A stretch of DNA of 8,981 nucleotides from a bacterium (GCA_030629865.1 DAOVOC010000030.1:1-8981), one strand, 5' to 3'; shown: positions 1 through 6,597, counted from the stretch's first letter. The notes: generated from the sequence alone by a model not told the origin. Program-made: numbers and translations.

Positions 1-42
1 GTCAAAGAGAAATTAGTTTCTTTATTAGATGGACAGAGATAA
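1..42 (+). CDS. Possible C-terminal end of an upstream gene (partial)
   Basis: Frame 1 is open from the window edge and reads VKEKLVSLLDGQR before a TAA at 40-42. The residue mix would suit the end of a helical protein. The next plus-strand gene does not begin until 1041, and the repeat at 59 starts just after this stop, much as the other repeat copy follows the 2883-4070 gene. Thirteen codons are too few to identify a protein or prove coding, so this is only a candidate gene end. Confidence 0.3.
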   Translation, partial: VKEKLVSLLDGQR

Positions 43-58
43 AAACAAACATCAAAAC

Positions 59-236
59 CCTTTAATATGTCACTCCGGGCTCTCACCACGGCGTAGCTGG
101 GTTGACCCGGAGTCCAGAGAAATTTTTCTAGTAAAAATAATTTTTAATCTCAAATGCGATCTTGCAAATGAAAGTTCTCCTGGATCCCAGGTTCCCAGAT
201 CGAGTCTGGGACAGGCTCCTTTGCCTGGGATGACAA
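59..236. repeat. Dispersed double-hairpin repeat, long copy
   Basis: This is the longer of two related intergenic elements; the other is at 4084-4214. Both open with CCTTTAATA, carry a first hairpin with arms ACTCCGGG/CCCGGAGT (here 72-79 and 106-113), an AT-rich spacer containing CTAG and AATGAAAGT, and a second hairpin with arms ATCCCAGG/CCTGGGAT (184-191 and 224-231), and end GGGATGACAA. In this copy both hairpin loops are enlarged by roughly 20 to 27 nt. The second loop contains its own smaller hairpin (TCCCAGA 193-199, TCTGGGA 205-211). No plausible protein lies inside. It sits downstream of nth and perhaps downstream of another gene end at 42, so it may also help to end transcription; that role is inference. 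Confidence 0.85.
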
Positions 237-301
237 TTTTATTGTATATATATATTGTGCCACAAAATAGACCATGCCGACCGGAGAATCCTAGGGCTGT
301 T

Positions 302-964
302 TTATTTTGAATTCACAACTCCAACTTTGCTACACAGGGTTTTTACAGCACACCCGCTGCAGCGAGCAAAACGTGGCAGGCAAACGTTTTGCCCCCACAT
401 CACAAGCAACTCATTCCATTCAATCCACAAGTCTATGGGAAGAATTTGTTGTAAAGCCTTTTCAGAATCCTCTGGCGTTTTTGTTTTTATCAGGCCCAAT
501 CTATTTGAAATTCGATGCACGTGGATATCTACGCAAATTGCATGCTTTCCAAACGCTAAGCTCAACACTAAATTTGCTGTCTTACGCCCTACGCCAGGCA
601 GAGAAAGTAGCTCCTCTTCAGTTTCTGGCACAATTCCATCAAATCGGCTTATAAGTTCTTGGCAAACAAATTTTAAAGTTTTTGCTTTTGCGCGAAAAAA
701 ACCGATTGGTCGAATAATATTTTCGAGCTCTTCGACATTTATTTTTAAAAGTTCTGCAGGGTCTTTGGCTATCTTAAATAAATTACGACAAACATGAATT
801 GTCACTATGTCGCGCGAACGCAGGCTCAGTAAACATGAAATAAGAATCAAAAACGAGTTGTGCCCAAACTCAGCATTAACCTGATGAACGAGAGGCTTTG
901 CAAAACCACTAGTGCTTTCTTTAATAGCCTTTGCTATTTTAAGCGCTCGATCATTATCTGACAT
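302..964 (-). CDS. nth: Endonuclease III (base-excision repair DNA glycosylase/AP lyase)
   Basis: A 220-residue protein of normal family length. Endonuclease III removes oxidised pyrimidines from DNA and cuts the abasic site by beta-elimination. The helix-hairpin-helix LPGVGRKTA lies at 122-130 with catalytic Lys128, and the catalytic Asp is Asp146 in VDIHVHR. The C-terminal 4Fe-4S ligands are complete with canonical spacing (Cys195-x6-Cys202-x2-Cys205-x5-Cys211). The stretch matching E. coli LLSAQATD reads LLSLRSRD here, with Arg in place of the intercalating Gln; an S-x-R-[TS]-R-D version occurs in archaeal and thermophile-type members. The ATG at 964-962 has AGAGGA 8 nt upstream (973-978). 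The gene is divergent from the Xer gene and ends near a repeat. The assignment is secure from motifs. Confidence 0.96.
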   Translation of the reverse strand: MSDNDRALKIAKAIKESTSGFAKPLVHQVNAEFGHNSFLILISCLLSLRSRDIVTIHVCRNLFKIAKDPAELLKINVEELENIIRPIGFFRAKAKTLKFVCQELISRFDGIVPETEEELLSLPGVGRKTANLVLSLAFGKHAICVDIHVHRISNRLGLIKTKTPEDSEKALQQILPIDLWIEWNELLVMWGQNVCLPRFARCSGCAVKTLCSKVGVVNSK

Positions 965-993
965 TGGGCACTTCCTCTCACTCGTGCTAGAAT
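964..993 (+). promoter_or_regulatory. Putative promoter for the xer gene
   Basis: TTGGGC at 964-969 and TAGAAT at 988-993 are separated by 18 nt, and a TG one base before the -10 (985-986) makes an extended -10. It lies about 50 nt upstream of the recombinase start and overlaps the start region of the divergent nth. This is a consensus match by eye only. Confidence 0.45.
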
Positions 994-1040
994 ATTGCCA
1001 TTACTTTAATTCTTATTAATCCAAAAACCAGGAGTTTTAC

Positions 1041-2021
1041 ATGGCTCAAAAGAAAGGTGGAAAAAACTCCTCCATAACGCTGTCCGAATTTCGCGATTAT
1101 GTAATCGATTTTCTCGCCCACCTAGAACTACAAAGAAATCTTTCACTCCACACCTTGCGCGCTTACCAAAGCGATCTTACGCAGCTCGAAGAGTTTTGGC
1201 AAAACACAAATGAGGCTGAGCCACGCCCTGTTACTTCACTCGATCGCGTTGTGCGTAAATTCGCAACATCGATTTTTTACCACAAAAAGCTAAGTAACGC
1301 TTCTCTGGCGCGCAAACTTTCGACCCTAAGAACATTGCAGACGTTTTTGGCACGCGACGGCATCGAGTTTGAACTCGACTTCCAGGCCCCTAAAATAAAA
1401 CGGCGCCTTCCAACAGTTTTGAGTATCGATGAAATCAACCACCTTCTCGACATTGTTACCGACGAAGAACTTGCATCCCCATTTCCAACAAGAGACAAGG
1501 CAATTTTTGAACTGCTTTATGCAACGGGAATGCGATGTTCTGAGCTGACAAACATTAAAATTAACGATGTAAATTTTTCTGAAAAAACAATCCGGATCTG
1601 GGGCAAGGGTCGGCGGGAACGCATTGTACTGTTTGGAGAAAGAGCACAAAGCAGACTTAAAAATTATCTAGAACAAAAACGGCCAAAGCTTTGTATAGCA
1701 ACACCAAACGAGCAGCATCTCTTTCTAAATTATACTGGCACAAAAATTACTTCACGCTCAGTGCAACGAATTTTGGCACGTTTTAGGCAGCAGTTAAAAA
1801 TAGACAAAAATCTAACCCCCCACACACTGCGGCATTCATTTGCAACGCATCTTTTAAGCCGAGGAGCAGACCTACGCTCAGTTCAAGAACTACTTGGCCA
1901 CCGATCATTGGCGGCAACTGAAATCTATACTCATGTAACTCCATCAGACATGGCAAAATTGTTCGAAAAAATACACCCACTCAGTAACCCGAAACTCTCT
2001 GAAAGCGAGGATCAAACTTGA
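1041..2021 (+). CDS. xerC: Tyrosine recombinase of the XerC/XerD family
   Basis: A 326-residue site-specific recombinase, slightly longer than the usual 300. Xer proteins resolve chromosome dimers at dif through a covalent 3'-phosphotyrosine intermediate. The N-terminal SAM-like DNA-binding domain covers about 15-110 (LSLHTLRAYQSDL at 34-46). All six catalytic positions are present: Arg165 (ATGMRCSEL), Lys189 (GKGRRERIV), His261 and Arg264 (HTLRHSFATH), His287 (LLGHRS) and nucleophile Tyr296 (EIYTHV). The short HP-containing C-terminus fits Xer rather than phage integrases. AGGAG at 1030-1034 sits 6 nt before the ATG. The stop overlaps the next start, so the two are probably co-transcribed. 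Only one Xer is visible here, so the XerC versus XerD label is tentative. Confidence 0.93.
   Translation: MAQKKGGKNSSITLSEFRDYVIDFLAHLELQRNLSLHTLRAYQSDLTQLEEFWQNTNEAEPRPVTSLDRVVRKFATSIFYHKKLSNASLARKLSTLRTLQTFLARDGIEFELDFQAPKIKRRLPTVLSIDEINHLLDIVTDEELASPFPTRDKAIFELLYATGMRCSELTNIKINDVNFSEKTIRIWGKGRRERIVLFGERAQSRLKNYLEQKRPKLCIATPNEQHLFLNYTGTKITSRSVQRILARFRQQLKIDKNLTPHTLRHSFATHLLSRGADLRSVQELLGHRSLAATEIYTHVTPSDMAKLFEKIHPLSNPKLSESEDQT
2007..2011 (+). promoter_or_regulatory. Ribosome binding site selecting a TTG start
   Basis: GAGGA lies inside the last codons of the recombinase gene, 6 nt before TTG at 2018. It supports the TTG start, which shares TTGA with the recombinase stop codon, a typical translational-coupling arrangement. 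Confidence 0.65.
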
Positions 2022-2935
2022 ACACCAAATTTTCCGCTCCCCAGCAACTACAACACACCGGTTTTGAAGACTATGAATTGTTAGATTCTGGCAATTTTTT
2101 CCGGCTTGAACGGTTTGGCAAAAATGTCATCAAACGATACGACCCAACCCTTATCTACAAAGCCCATCCAAAAAGAACAGAGATAGATATTGCTGCCAAA
2201 TTTGCTACAGGTAAAAGTGGTGAACTGTCATGGAATGTTAACGAAAAATTCAACGAAGACTGGAAAGTCCAGTACCTACCTTCTGTTAAACATAGTAAAG
2301 ACAGAAAACCTCTCGTATTCGAGCTTGGAATTTCAGGCTCAAAAAATATCGGGCTATTTCCAGAACAAGCATCTCATTGGCAGTGGCTTGCACATAAAAT
2401 TGCAACAGCACAACACGAAGTAAATGTCTTAAATCTATTTGGGCATACAGGTGCTGCAAGTCTTGTTGCCGCATGGGCAGGGGCAAAAGTGTGCCACGTT
2501 GATTCTTCTCAGGCGGCTATTAACTGGGCCAAACGCAATCAAACCCTTTCGGACCTAACCAAAGCTCCGATCCGCTGGATTAAAGACGATTGTACAACAT
2601 TTGTTAAGCGAGAAATTAAACGCGACCGAGTCTATGATGCCGTTATTTTAGATCCACCAGCATTTGGCCGTGACGCTAAGGGCCGCACTTTCAAGTTTGA
2701 AAAAGATATTGCAGAGCTTCTTGGTCTTGTAAAACAGGTTGTAAGTCCTCACCCTAGTTTTTTTATAATGAACAGCTATGCAACAGGCCTGAGCGAAAAC
2801 GTGACAAAAAACTTGGTGGCCGACCAATGGCCTCAAGCAAAAATTGAATATGGAGAATTAACGCTCAGGGAGAAAGAGTCGTATGGCCGGTTTGTTTCGT
2901 GTAATACCTTTGCAAGATTTGCTTTTAACGAATAA
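2018..2935 (+). CDS. Class I SAM-dependent methyltransferase, RlmI/RlmK-like (COG1092 type)
   Basis: A 305-residue protein. The C-terminal half is a Rossmann methyltransferase: SAM-binding motif I LNLFGHTGAAS at 138-148, acidic motif II VDSS with Asp162, and motif IV DPPAFGR at 212-218. The N-terminal part (YELLDSGNFFRLERFG, 19-34) resembles the leader of COG1092-type proteins that lack the PUA domain of E. coli RlmI. Relatives methylate 23S rRNA. RlmI-type m5C enzymes carry a Cys-containing motif near the end of the fold (TCS type), whereas the corresponding stretch here appears to be MNSYATGLS (251-259) without Cys, so an m5C reaction is doubtful and the substrate is unknown. It overlaps the upstream xer gene by 4 nt and is probably coupled to it. 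The fold is confident and the target is not. Confidence 0.85.
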   Translation: MNTKFSAPQQLQHTGFEDYELLDSGNFFRLERFGKNVIKRYDPTLIYKAHPKRTEIDIAAKFATGKSGELSWNVNEKFNEDWKVQYLPSVKHSKDRKPLVFELGISGSKNIGLFPEQASHWQWLAHKIATAQHEVNVLNLFGHTGAASLVAAWAGAKVCHVDSSQAAINWAKRNQTLSDLTKAPIRWIKDDCTTFVKREIKRDRVYDAVILDPPAFGRDAKGRTFKFEKDIAELLGLVKQVVSPHPSFFIMNSYATGLSENVTKNLVADQWPQAKIEYGELTLREKESYGRFVSCNTFARFAFNE

Positions 2936-4070
2936 CTTTTACACCAGTGTTTGCAGACACCTATATAAAGCTTGGATTCAACTTAATGTTATAAAAATAT
3001 TATTTTTTTTCCTTTGTTACATAAGTACAACTAAATCGTTATTTGCCTTTAACGTCAGAGCAGAAGCCTCATTCCGCTCTGACGTTTTTACTTTTTTAGC
3101 AGCTCCAGATGTTGCAGAAACAAAAGCATTTAATACATATTTTCATGTTTTAGACTACATTTCCGAAAACAAACAAATTGGTGAAACAAGGATTTTAAAT
3201 CGGGCACTCAAAATTCTTTTTCTCCCGACAACAAATCTATCTCGTGCAGCTCTAAAAGCAATCATCCTATCTCTTGCAACAGCTGCTCTTAACGAAAATC
3301 AAGAACCAGAAACCGCTGCGTACAAAATAATCCAAGACCTGCCAAACTATGGAACCCGGATCGACAGGCTTATTTCAATGTTGAATCAAAAACCAAAAAA
3401 GAAGCCTTTTATAAATAAGAAAAAACTTTTAATGCTTCTACTGGCACTTATACCGTCTTTTGTCCTAGGAAAAATCATATTAAAACGAATGGCAATGCAA
3501 TCGGAAAAGCAAAAAACAACATCACATGCAACAAAGAATGAACTAGGGCAAATCCAAAAAAAACTACAAGCGCTCAAAGCAAATATGAGCGAATATGAAA
3601 GAATTCTACAATCACAAACTGCTGGAACGGGAAAGCTTTCCGAAGAATTGCAAACAAATTTTACAAAACTTCAAAAAACTCACAAGCAAACTTTTGCTGC
3701 TCTATCGTCAGAAATATCGAAACTACAAAACAATCTGGAGAAAAACCCCTTAAGAAAAATTAACGATAAAATACAAGAAATAGAAGATAGAATTGTAGCT
3801 GATACTCAAATAACAGACTCATTTATAAAAGAACTTAAAACCAGAATTGACACGTTAGAAACCAGTAAAAACCCCAACACACAATCTTCATCTAAAACCA
3901 CAAGGTCACACGAACAAGATTCAAATGAAAGTGATAATGAACAAGACCTTTCAGAAGAAGACTTTGAAGATAATGAAGAAGGAAATTATGAAGAAGAACA
4001 TGCCCAATTTTCAAACGAAACTTATGAGGATGAAACAGCTGGAGACGACACTTTTTCTTCTTATTATTAG
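2883..4070 (+). CDS. Membrane-anchored coiled-coil protein with acidic tail, unknown function
   Basis: I do not recognise this 395-residue protein. A first hydrophobic segment (about 37-56, VIKILFFFLCYIS then SLFAFN) looks like a signal peptide or anchor. A helical domain follows (about 65-168), then a basic stretch KPKKKPFINKKK at 170-181, directly followed by a second membrane segment (about 182-199). Next come a Lys/Gln/Glu-rich region, probably coiled coil (about 218-325), a Ser/Thr/Asn linker and a strongly acidic tail (about 345-390). The ATG at 2883 lies inside the methyltransferase gene, with AGGGAG about 10 nt upstream. TTG at 2919 is an alternative start without a clear binding site, and no good start follows until codon 166. 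Codons 57-68 lie in a strong hairpin (3051-3086). Confidence 0.75.
   Translation: MAGLFRVIPLQDLLLTNNFYTSVCRHLYKAWIQLNVIKILFFFLCYISTTKSLFAFNVRAEASFRSDVFTFLAAPDVAETKAFNTYFHVLDYISENKQIGETRILNRALKILFLPTTNLSRAALKAIILSLATAALNENQEPETAAYKIIQDLPNYGTRIDRLISMLNQKPKKKPFINKKKLLMLLLALIPSFVLGKIILKRMAMQSEKQKTTSHATKNELGQIQKKLQALKANMSEYERILQSQTAGTGKLSEELQTNFTKLQKTHKQTFAALSSEISKLQNNLEKNPLRKINDKIQEIEDRIVADTQITDSFIKELKTRIDTLETSKNPNTQSSSKTTRSHEQDSNESDNEQDLSEEDFEDNEEGNYEEEHAQFSNETYEDETAGDDTFSSYY
3051..3097 (+). terminator. Terminator-like hairpin inside an open reading frame
   Basis: The arms AACGTCAGAGC (3051-3061) and GCTCTGACGTT (3076-3086) are perfectly complementary over 11 bp with a 14-nt loop. They are followed by a T-rich run (3085-3097, broken only by AC), as in a Rho-independent terminator on the plus strand. 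It lies within the 2883-4070 reading frame just after the signal-peptide codons. It may act as a conditional attenuator, as a leaky end of the xer-methyltransferase operon, or merely be coding sequence. Confidence 0.55.
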
Positions 4071-4083
4071 CCAAAACAAAGTA

Positions 4084-4214
4084 CCTTTAATAGGTCACTC
4101 CGGGCTTTGACCCGGAGTCCAGAAAAATTTTACTAGAAAAATTAATCCTGAATTTTAAATATGATTTTAAAAATGAAAGTACTACTGGATCCCAGGTCAC
4201 GCCTGGGATGACAA
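4084..4214. repeat. Dispersed double-hairpin repeat, short copy
   Basis: The compact copy of the element also seen at 59-236. Hairpin 1 has arms ACTCCGGG (4097-4104) and CCCGGAGT (4111-4118) around a 6-nt loop. Hairpin 2 has arms ATCCCAGG (4189-4196) and CCTGGGAT (4202-4209) around TCACG. The AT-rich spacer between them is similar to the long copy's. It lies between the convergent 2883-4070 gene and the ftsB-like gene and reaches into the end of the latter. It encodes no protein of its own, and its hairpins could serve both converging transcripts as weak terminators. Confidence 0.87.
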
Positions 4215-4511
4215 ATAAGTTTTGTCTCTTGCTCGTGCCTCTTTCACATAAAAAATAACTTCACCGGGTTTAGACATCAAAAAGTCTTCTCGCAGAGTTT
4301 TCTCTACAATAAATTCACCATTATTCCACACATTCATAGCCTCATTAATCTCGATTACACGCTCACGAAGCTTAAAAACACGTTTTTGCGCATCATTAAC
4401 ATCAACACATAGTTTTTTGTAGACATAATATCCATGGTCCCACACCACCAGCGAACGAACGGCAAAACACAAATATCCTGCAAAAAAGGCAACAGCCAAC
4501 CATAACTTCAT
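4197..4511 (-). CDS. ftsB: FtsB/DivIC-family septum protein
   Basis: A 104-residue bitopic membrane protein. One N-terminal membrane segment (about 4-22, LWLAVAFFAGYLCFAV) is followed by a short coiled coil (about 28-62) and the family hallmark LREDFLMSKPGEVIFYV (73-89), close to the 'ARExxxMxKPGE' motif of FtsB/DivIC. FtsB forms a complex with FtsL and FtsQ at the division septum and helps activate septal peptidoglycan synthesis. I chose the ATG at 4511-4509 because GAGGAG (4521-4526) lies 9 nt upstream and it begins MKLWLAV. An in-frame start at 4556 would add 15 residues but has no binding site. The last five residues LSSQA and the stop are encoded by the dispersed repeat. It is divergent from the protease gene. 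FtsB versus DivIC naming follows the likely Gram-negative context. Confidence 0.85.
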   Translation of the reverse strand: MKLWLAVAFFAGYLCFAVRSLVVWDHGYYVYKKLCVDVNDAQKRVFKLRERVIEINEAMNVWNNGEFIVEKTLREDFLMSKPGEVIFYVKEARARDKTYLSSQA

Positions 4512-4605
4512 AACCTTACACTCCTCGCTCGTACGAACTCTTTTCCAAAGCTGCATCAGTACGATAGCATCGGATCATCTTGCAAAGCTTTTCGTCAACA
4601 CTCTT

Positions 4606-4609
4606 GGAG
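4606..4609 (+). promoter_or_regulatory. Ribosome binding site selecting the ATG at 4616
   Basis: GGAG lies 6 nt before ATG 4616, and the resulting protein begins directly with a signal peptide. A longer in-frame start (TTG at 4580) lacks such a site, so 4616 is preferred. Confidence 0.6.
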
Positions 4610-4615
4610 TCAATA

Positions 4616-6199
4616 ATGAAAACCTCAGCACGCATTGCAACTCTTCTCTGCACACTTTTGTTGCCAACCATTCTTTTTGCTCCAGAAGACACAAAAACAC
4701 CAAAAGACCAAACGCCAGAAATCTATCGCTGGCTAAAAACCACCGCAGAAGTAGTTTCCACAGTTCAAACTAAATCATTCCGTAACGTTGATTTTTCGCG
4801 TTTCTTACAAGAAGCCATCAAAGCATCTGTATCGAGCATAGACTCTCACTCATCTTTCATCGAAAATTATGAAGAAATCACCGACGACACTGCCGGAAAA
4901 TTTTCTGGCATTGGTGCGAGCATGATCGCCAAACCACGCGAAGACGATGTACTCGTTATTGTAGAGGTTCTTGATGGTAGCCCAGCCCAAAAAGCAGGAT
5001 TACTTGCTGGTGATAAAATTGTTGCCGTAAACGATGAAAAACTTTCTGGCATTTCGTTTAACGAAGTTGTTACCAAAATTAGAGGAAAACGCGGAACAAA
5101 GGTTAAACTAAAAATTATTCGTGACAAAAAACCTATGGAATACTGGGTCACCCGAGACATCATTAAAAACCAAAGTTCATACTGCTACCACTTTGAAAAA
5201 CAAAACGTTTACTGTTTTGTACTTAAAAACTTTACTGAAAACTCCACCAATCAAATGCGCGATCTACTCAAACAAGCCCAAAATGACAAACATTGCAAAG
5301 GAGTAATTTTAGATTTGCGAGGCAACCCTGGCGGAGTTATGGGAGCTGCAATCGACATGGCAAGTCTATTCTTACCTAAAGGCTCACTCATTACATCAAC
5401 GCGCGACAATCAAAACAATATGATTCGCTCGTACAGTACAACTAAAGAACAGTTTTTAACCACCAAACGTTTGCCAATTTTCGTACTCATAAACAATTTT
5501 ACAGCCTCAGCATCTGAAATTATGGCAGGAGCATTAAAACACCACTCTACAAAACTCTCTGAAGACGAAAAAACACGTGAAAAAGCACCTATGGTTTTTA
5601 TTGTAGGAACATCAACGTTCGGAAAAGGATCGGTTCAAGAAGTAATTCCTGTAAGCAATGGCAGCGCTCTAAAATTAACCACTATGCTTTACTTTTTACC
5701 CGATGACACTTCTATTCAAGAAAAAGGTGTTGTTCCAGATATTGTTATTAAACCCAAAACAGTACCAGAAAGAGATATGAAGTGGATTACCGAACTTTTT
5801 GGCAAAGAAAAAGCCATGAAACACCATATAACGGCTGAGGAAGTAGAACACATAAGGGCAGGAAAAAAGCCCGAACTTACAAGCATAATTGACGAAAAAG
5901 AGGCAAAGAAACGTCGTGAAACAGATATAAAACGTGAAAAAGAAGAGGAAAACGGAAAAGATAGTTCAAAAGAAGAAGACTACGATGAAAAGACAGGTAA
6001 AAAACTAACTTTTCAGGAAAAACAGGAACGCAGCATTGCTAGCAACCATCAAATTCAATCGTGCGTAAACATGATCAACATGCTCAACACTGCCAATAAA
6101 TTCACACCCAAAGAAGTTGAAACACGCAAAAAAGCCATAAACTTTCTTAAGTCAAACTTTGTCACTGATGAAGAAGTATCTGTAAAACGATTAAAGTAA
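4616..6199 (+). CDS. C-terminal processing peptidase, S41 family (CtpA/Prc-like)
   Basis: A 527-residue exported serine protease. Residues 1-21 form a signal peptide (MKTSARIATLLCTLLLPTIL then F-A). The PDZ domain (about 95-170) contains GSPAQKAGLLAGDKIVAVND. The S41 catalytic domain has GVILDLRGNPGG (229-240), the nucleophile Ser300 in TASASEIMAGAL, and Lys337 and Gln341 in FGKGSVQ, matching the Ser/Lys/Gln arrangement of CtpA. Ser and Lys are 37 residues apart; common CtpA-type sequences have about 24, so there is a charged insert here (about 308-324). The C-terminal extension (about 380-527) includes a Lys/Glu-rich linker (425-465) and a helical end. Such proteases trim or degrade envelope proteins by recognising their C-termini. 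It is divergent from ftsB, with 104 nt between starts and no clear promoter seen. Confidence 0.93.
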   Translation: MKTSARIATLLCTLLLPTILFAPEDTKTPKDQTPEIYRWLKTTAEVVSTVQTKSFRNVDFSRFLQEAIKASVSSIDSHSSFIENYEEITDDTAGKFSGIGASMIAKPREDDVLVIVEVLDGSPAQKAGLLAGDKIVAVNDEKLSGISFNEVVTKIRGKRGTKVKLKIIRDKKPMEYWVTRDIIKNQSSYCYHFEKQNVYCFVLKNFTENSTNQMRDLLKQAQNDKHCKGVILDLRGNPGGVMGAAIDMASLFLPKGSLITSTRDNQNNMIRSYSTTKEQFLTTKRLPIFVLINNFTASASEIMAGALKHHSTKLSEDEKTREKAPMVFIVGTSTFGKGSVQEVIPVSNGSALKLTTMLYFLPDDTSIQEKGVVPDIVIKPKTVPERDMKWITELFGKEKAMKHHITAEEVEHIRAGKKPELTSIIDEKEAKKRRETDIKREKEEENGKDSSKEEDYDEKTGKKLTFQEKQERSIASNHQIQSCVNMINMLNTANKFTPKEVETRKKAINFLKSNFVTDEEVSVKRLK

Positions 6200-6244
6200 A
6201 TATGTAGCACATACAACTTTTTATATTATTTTAAAATCTGTACT

Positions 6245-6272
6245 TTGCTTTTTGAGAGGATGTCCTTATAAT
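6245..6272 (+). promoter_or_regulatory. Putative promoter of the tRNA cluster
   Basis: A perfect TATAAT at 6267-6272 lies 22 nt before the first tRNA. A weak -35 candidate, TTGCTT at 6245-6250, is 16 nt upstream of it. The -10 is convincing and the -35 is less so. Confidence 0.55.
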
Positions 6273-6294
6273 TGCTTGTATGATGACGATCGAT

Positions 6295-6371
6295 GGTGGA
6301 TGTAGCTCAGTTGGCAGAGCATCAGATTGTGGTTCTGAGGGTCGCGGGTTCAATCCCCGTCATCCACCCCA
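6295..6371 (+). tRNA. tRNA-His (GUG)
   Basis: A complete cloverleaf can be folded. The acceptor arms are GTGGATG (6296-6302) and CATCCAC (6361-6367). The anticodon loop TTGTGGT carries GTG between stems TCAGA/TCTGA, and the T arm is GCGGG TTCAATC CCCGT-like. The extra G at 6295 (G-1) faces discriminator C73 (6368), the identity element of bacterial tRNA-His. CCA is encoded at 6369-6371. It is first of a three-tRNA cluster that is probably one transcript. Confidence 0.96.
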
Positions 6372-6403
6372 GAAATGATGTTGAGCAAAAGGTCTTTGAT
6401 AGT

Positions 6404-6479
6404 CGGGATGTGGCGCAGTTGGTAGCGCACTCGCTTTGGGAGCGAGGGGTCGCCAGTTCGAATCTGGCCATCCCGACCA
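6404..6479 (+). tRNA. tRNA-Pro (UGG)
   Basis: The acceptor stem is CGGGATG (6404-6410) with CATCCCG (6469-6475). The anticodon stem is CTCGC/GCGAG around loop TTTGGGA, giving anticodon TGG with G37 as expected for tRNA-Pro. The discriminator is A and CCA is encoded (6477-6479). Spacing to the flanking tRNAs is 32 and 4 nt. Confidence 0.96.
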
Positions 6480-6483
6480 GTAA

Positions 6484-6560
6484 GCGCCCGTAGCTCAGTT
6501 GGATAGAGCGACGGACTTCTAATCCGTAGGTCACAGGTTCAAATCCTGTCGGGCGCACCA
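6484..6560 (+). tRNA. tRNA-Arg (UCU)
   Basis: The acceptor stem is GCGCCCG (6484-6490) with CGGGCGC (6550-6556). The anticodon stem is ACGGA/TCCGT around loop CTTCTAA, giving anticodon TCT, which reads AGA and AGG. The discriminator is A and CCA is encoded (6558-6560). It is the last tRNA before the terminator. Confidence 0.96.
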
Positions 6561-6564
6561 AATT

Positions 6565-6597
6565 AATCCTGGTTTTCACACCAGGATTTTTCTTTTC
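6565..6597 (+). terminator. Intrinsic terminator of the tRNA cluster
   Basis: Arms AATCCTGGT (6565-6573) and ACCAGGATT (6580-6588) form a perfect 9-bp stem with a 6-nt loop, followed by TTTCTTTT. It begins 5 nt after the tRNA-Arg CCA end. Confidence 0.88.

Noticed and set aside
29..310. A 93-codon plus-strand frame at the window start
   Set aside because: It runs through the double-hairpin repeat and the intergenic region after nth, and shows no protein-like pattern or binding site.
255..797. Plus-strand frames opposite nth
   Set aside because: They are antisense to a gene with complete endonuclease III motifs and have no domain content of their own.
4512..4615. Possible divergent promoters between the ftsB-like gene and the protease, such as a minus-strand TTGACG at 4593-4598
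   Set aside because: No -10 box at an acceptable distance could be paired with it on either strand.
6222..6237. TATATTATTTTAAAAT resembling the right half of a dif recombination site
   Set aside because: Only one half-site resembles dif; the left XerC-type half and central region do not match, and the sequence is AT-rich enough for chance similarity.
6293..6579. Open frames across the tRNA cluster on both strands, including a minus-strand frame containing GFEPVTYGLEVRRS and MARFELATPRSQS
   Set aside because: These are reverse or forward readings of the three tRNA genes. Such peptides are a well-known artefact of tRNA-overlapping translation.
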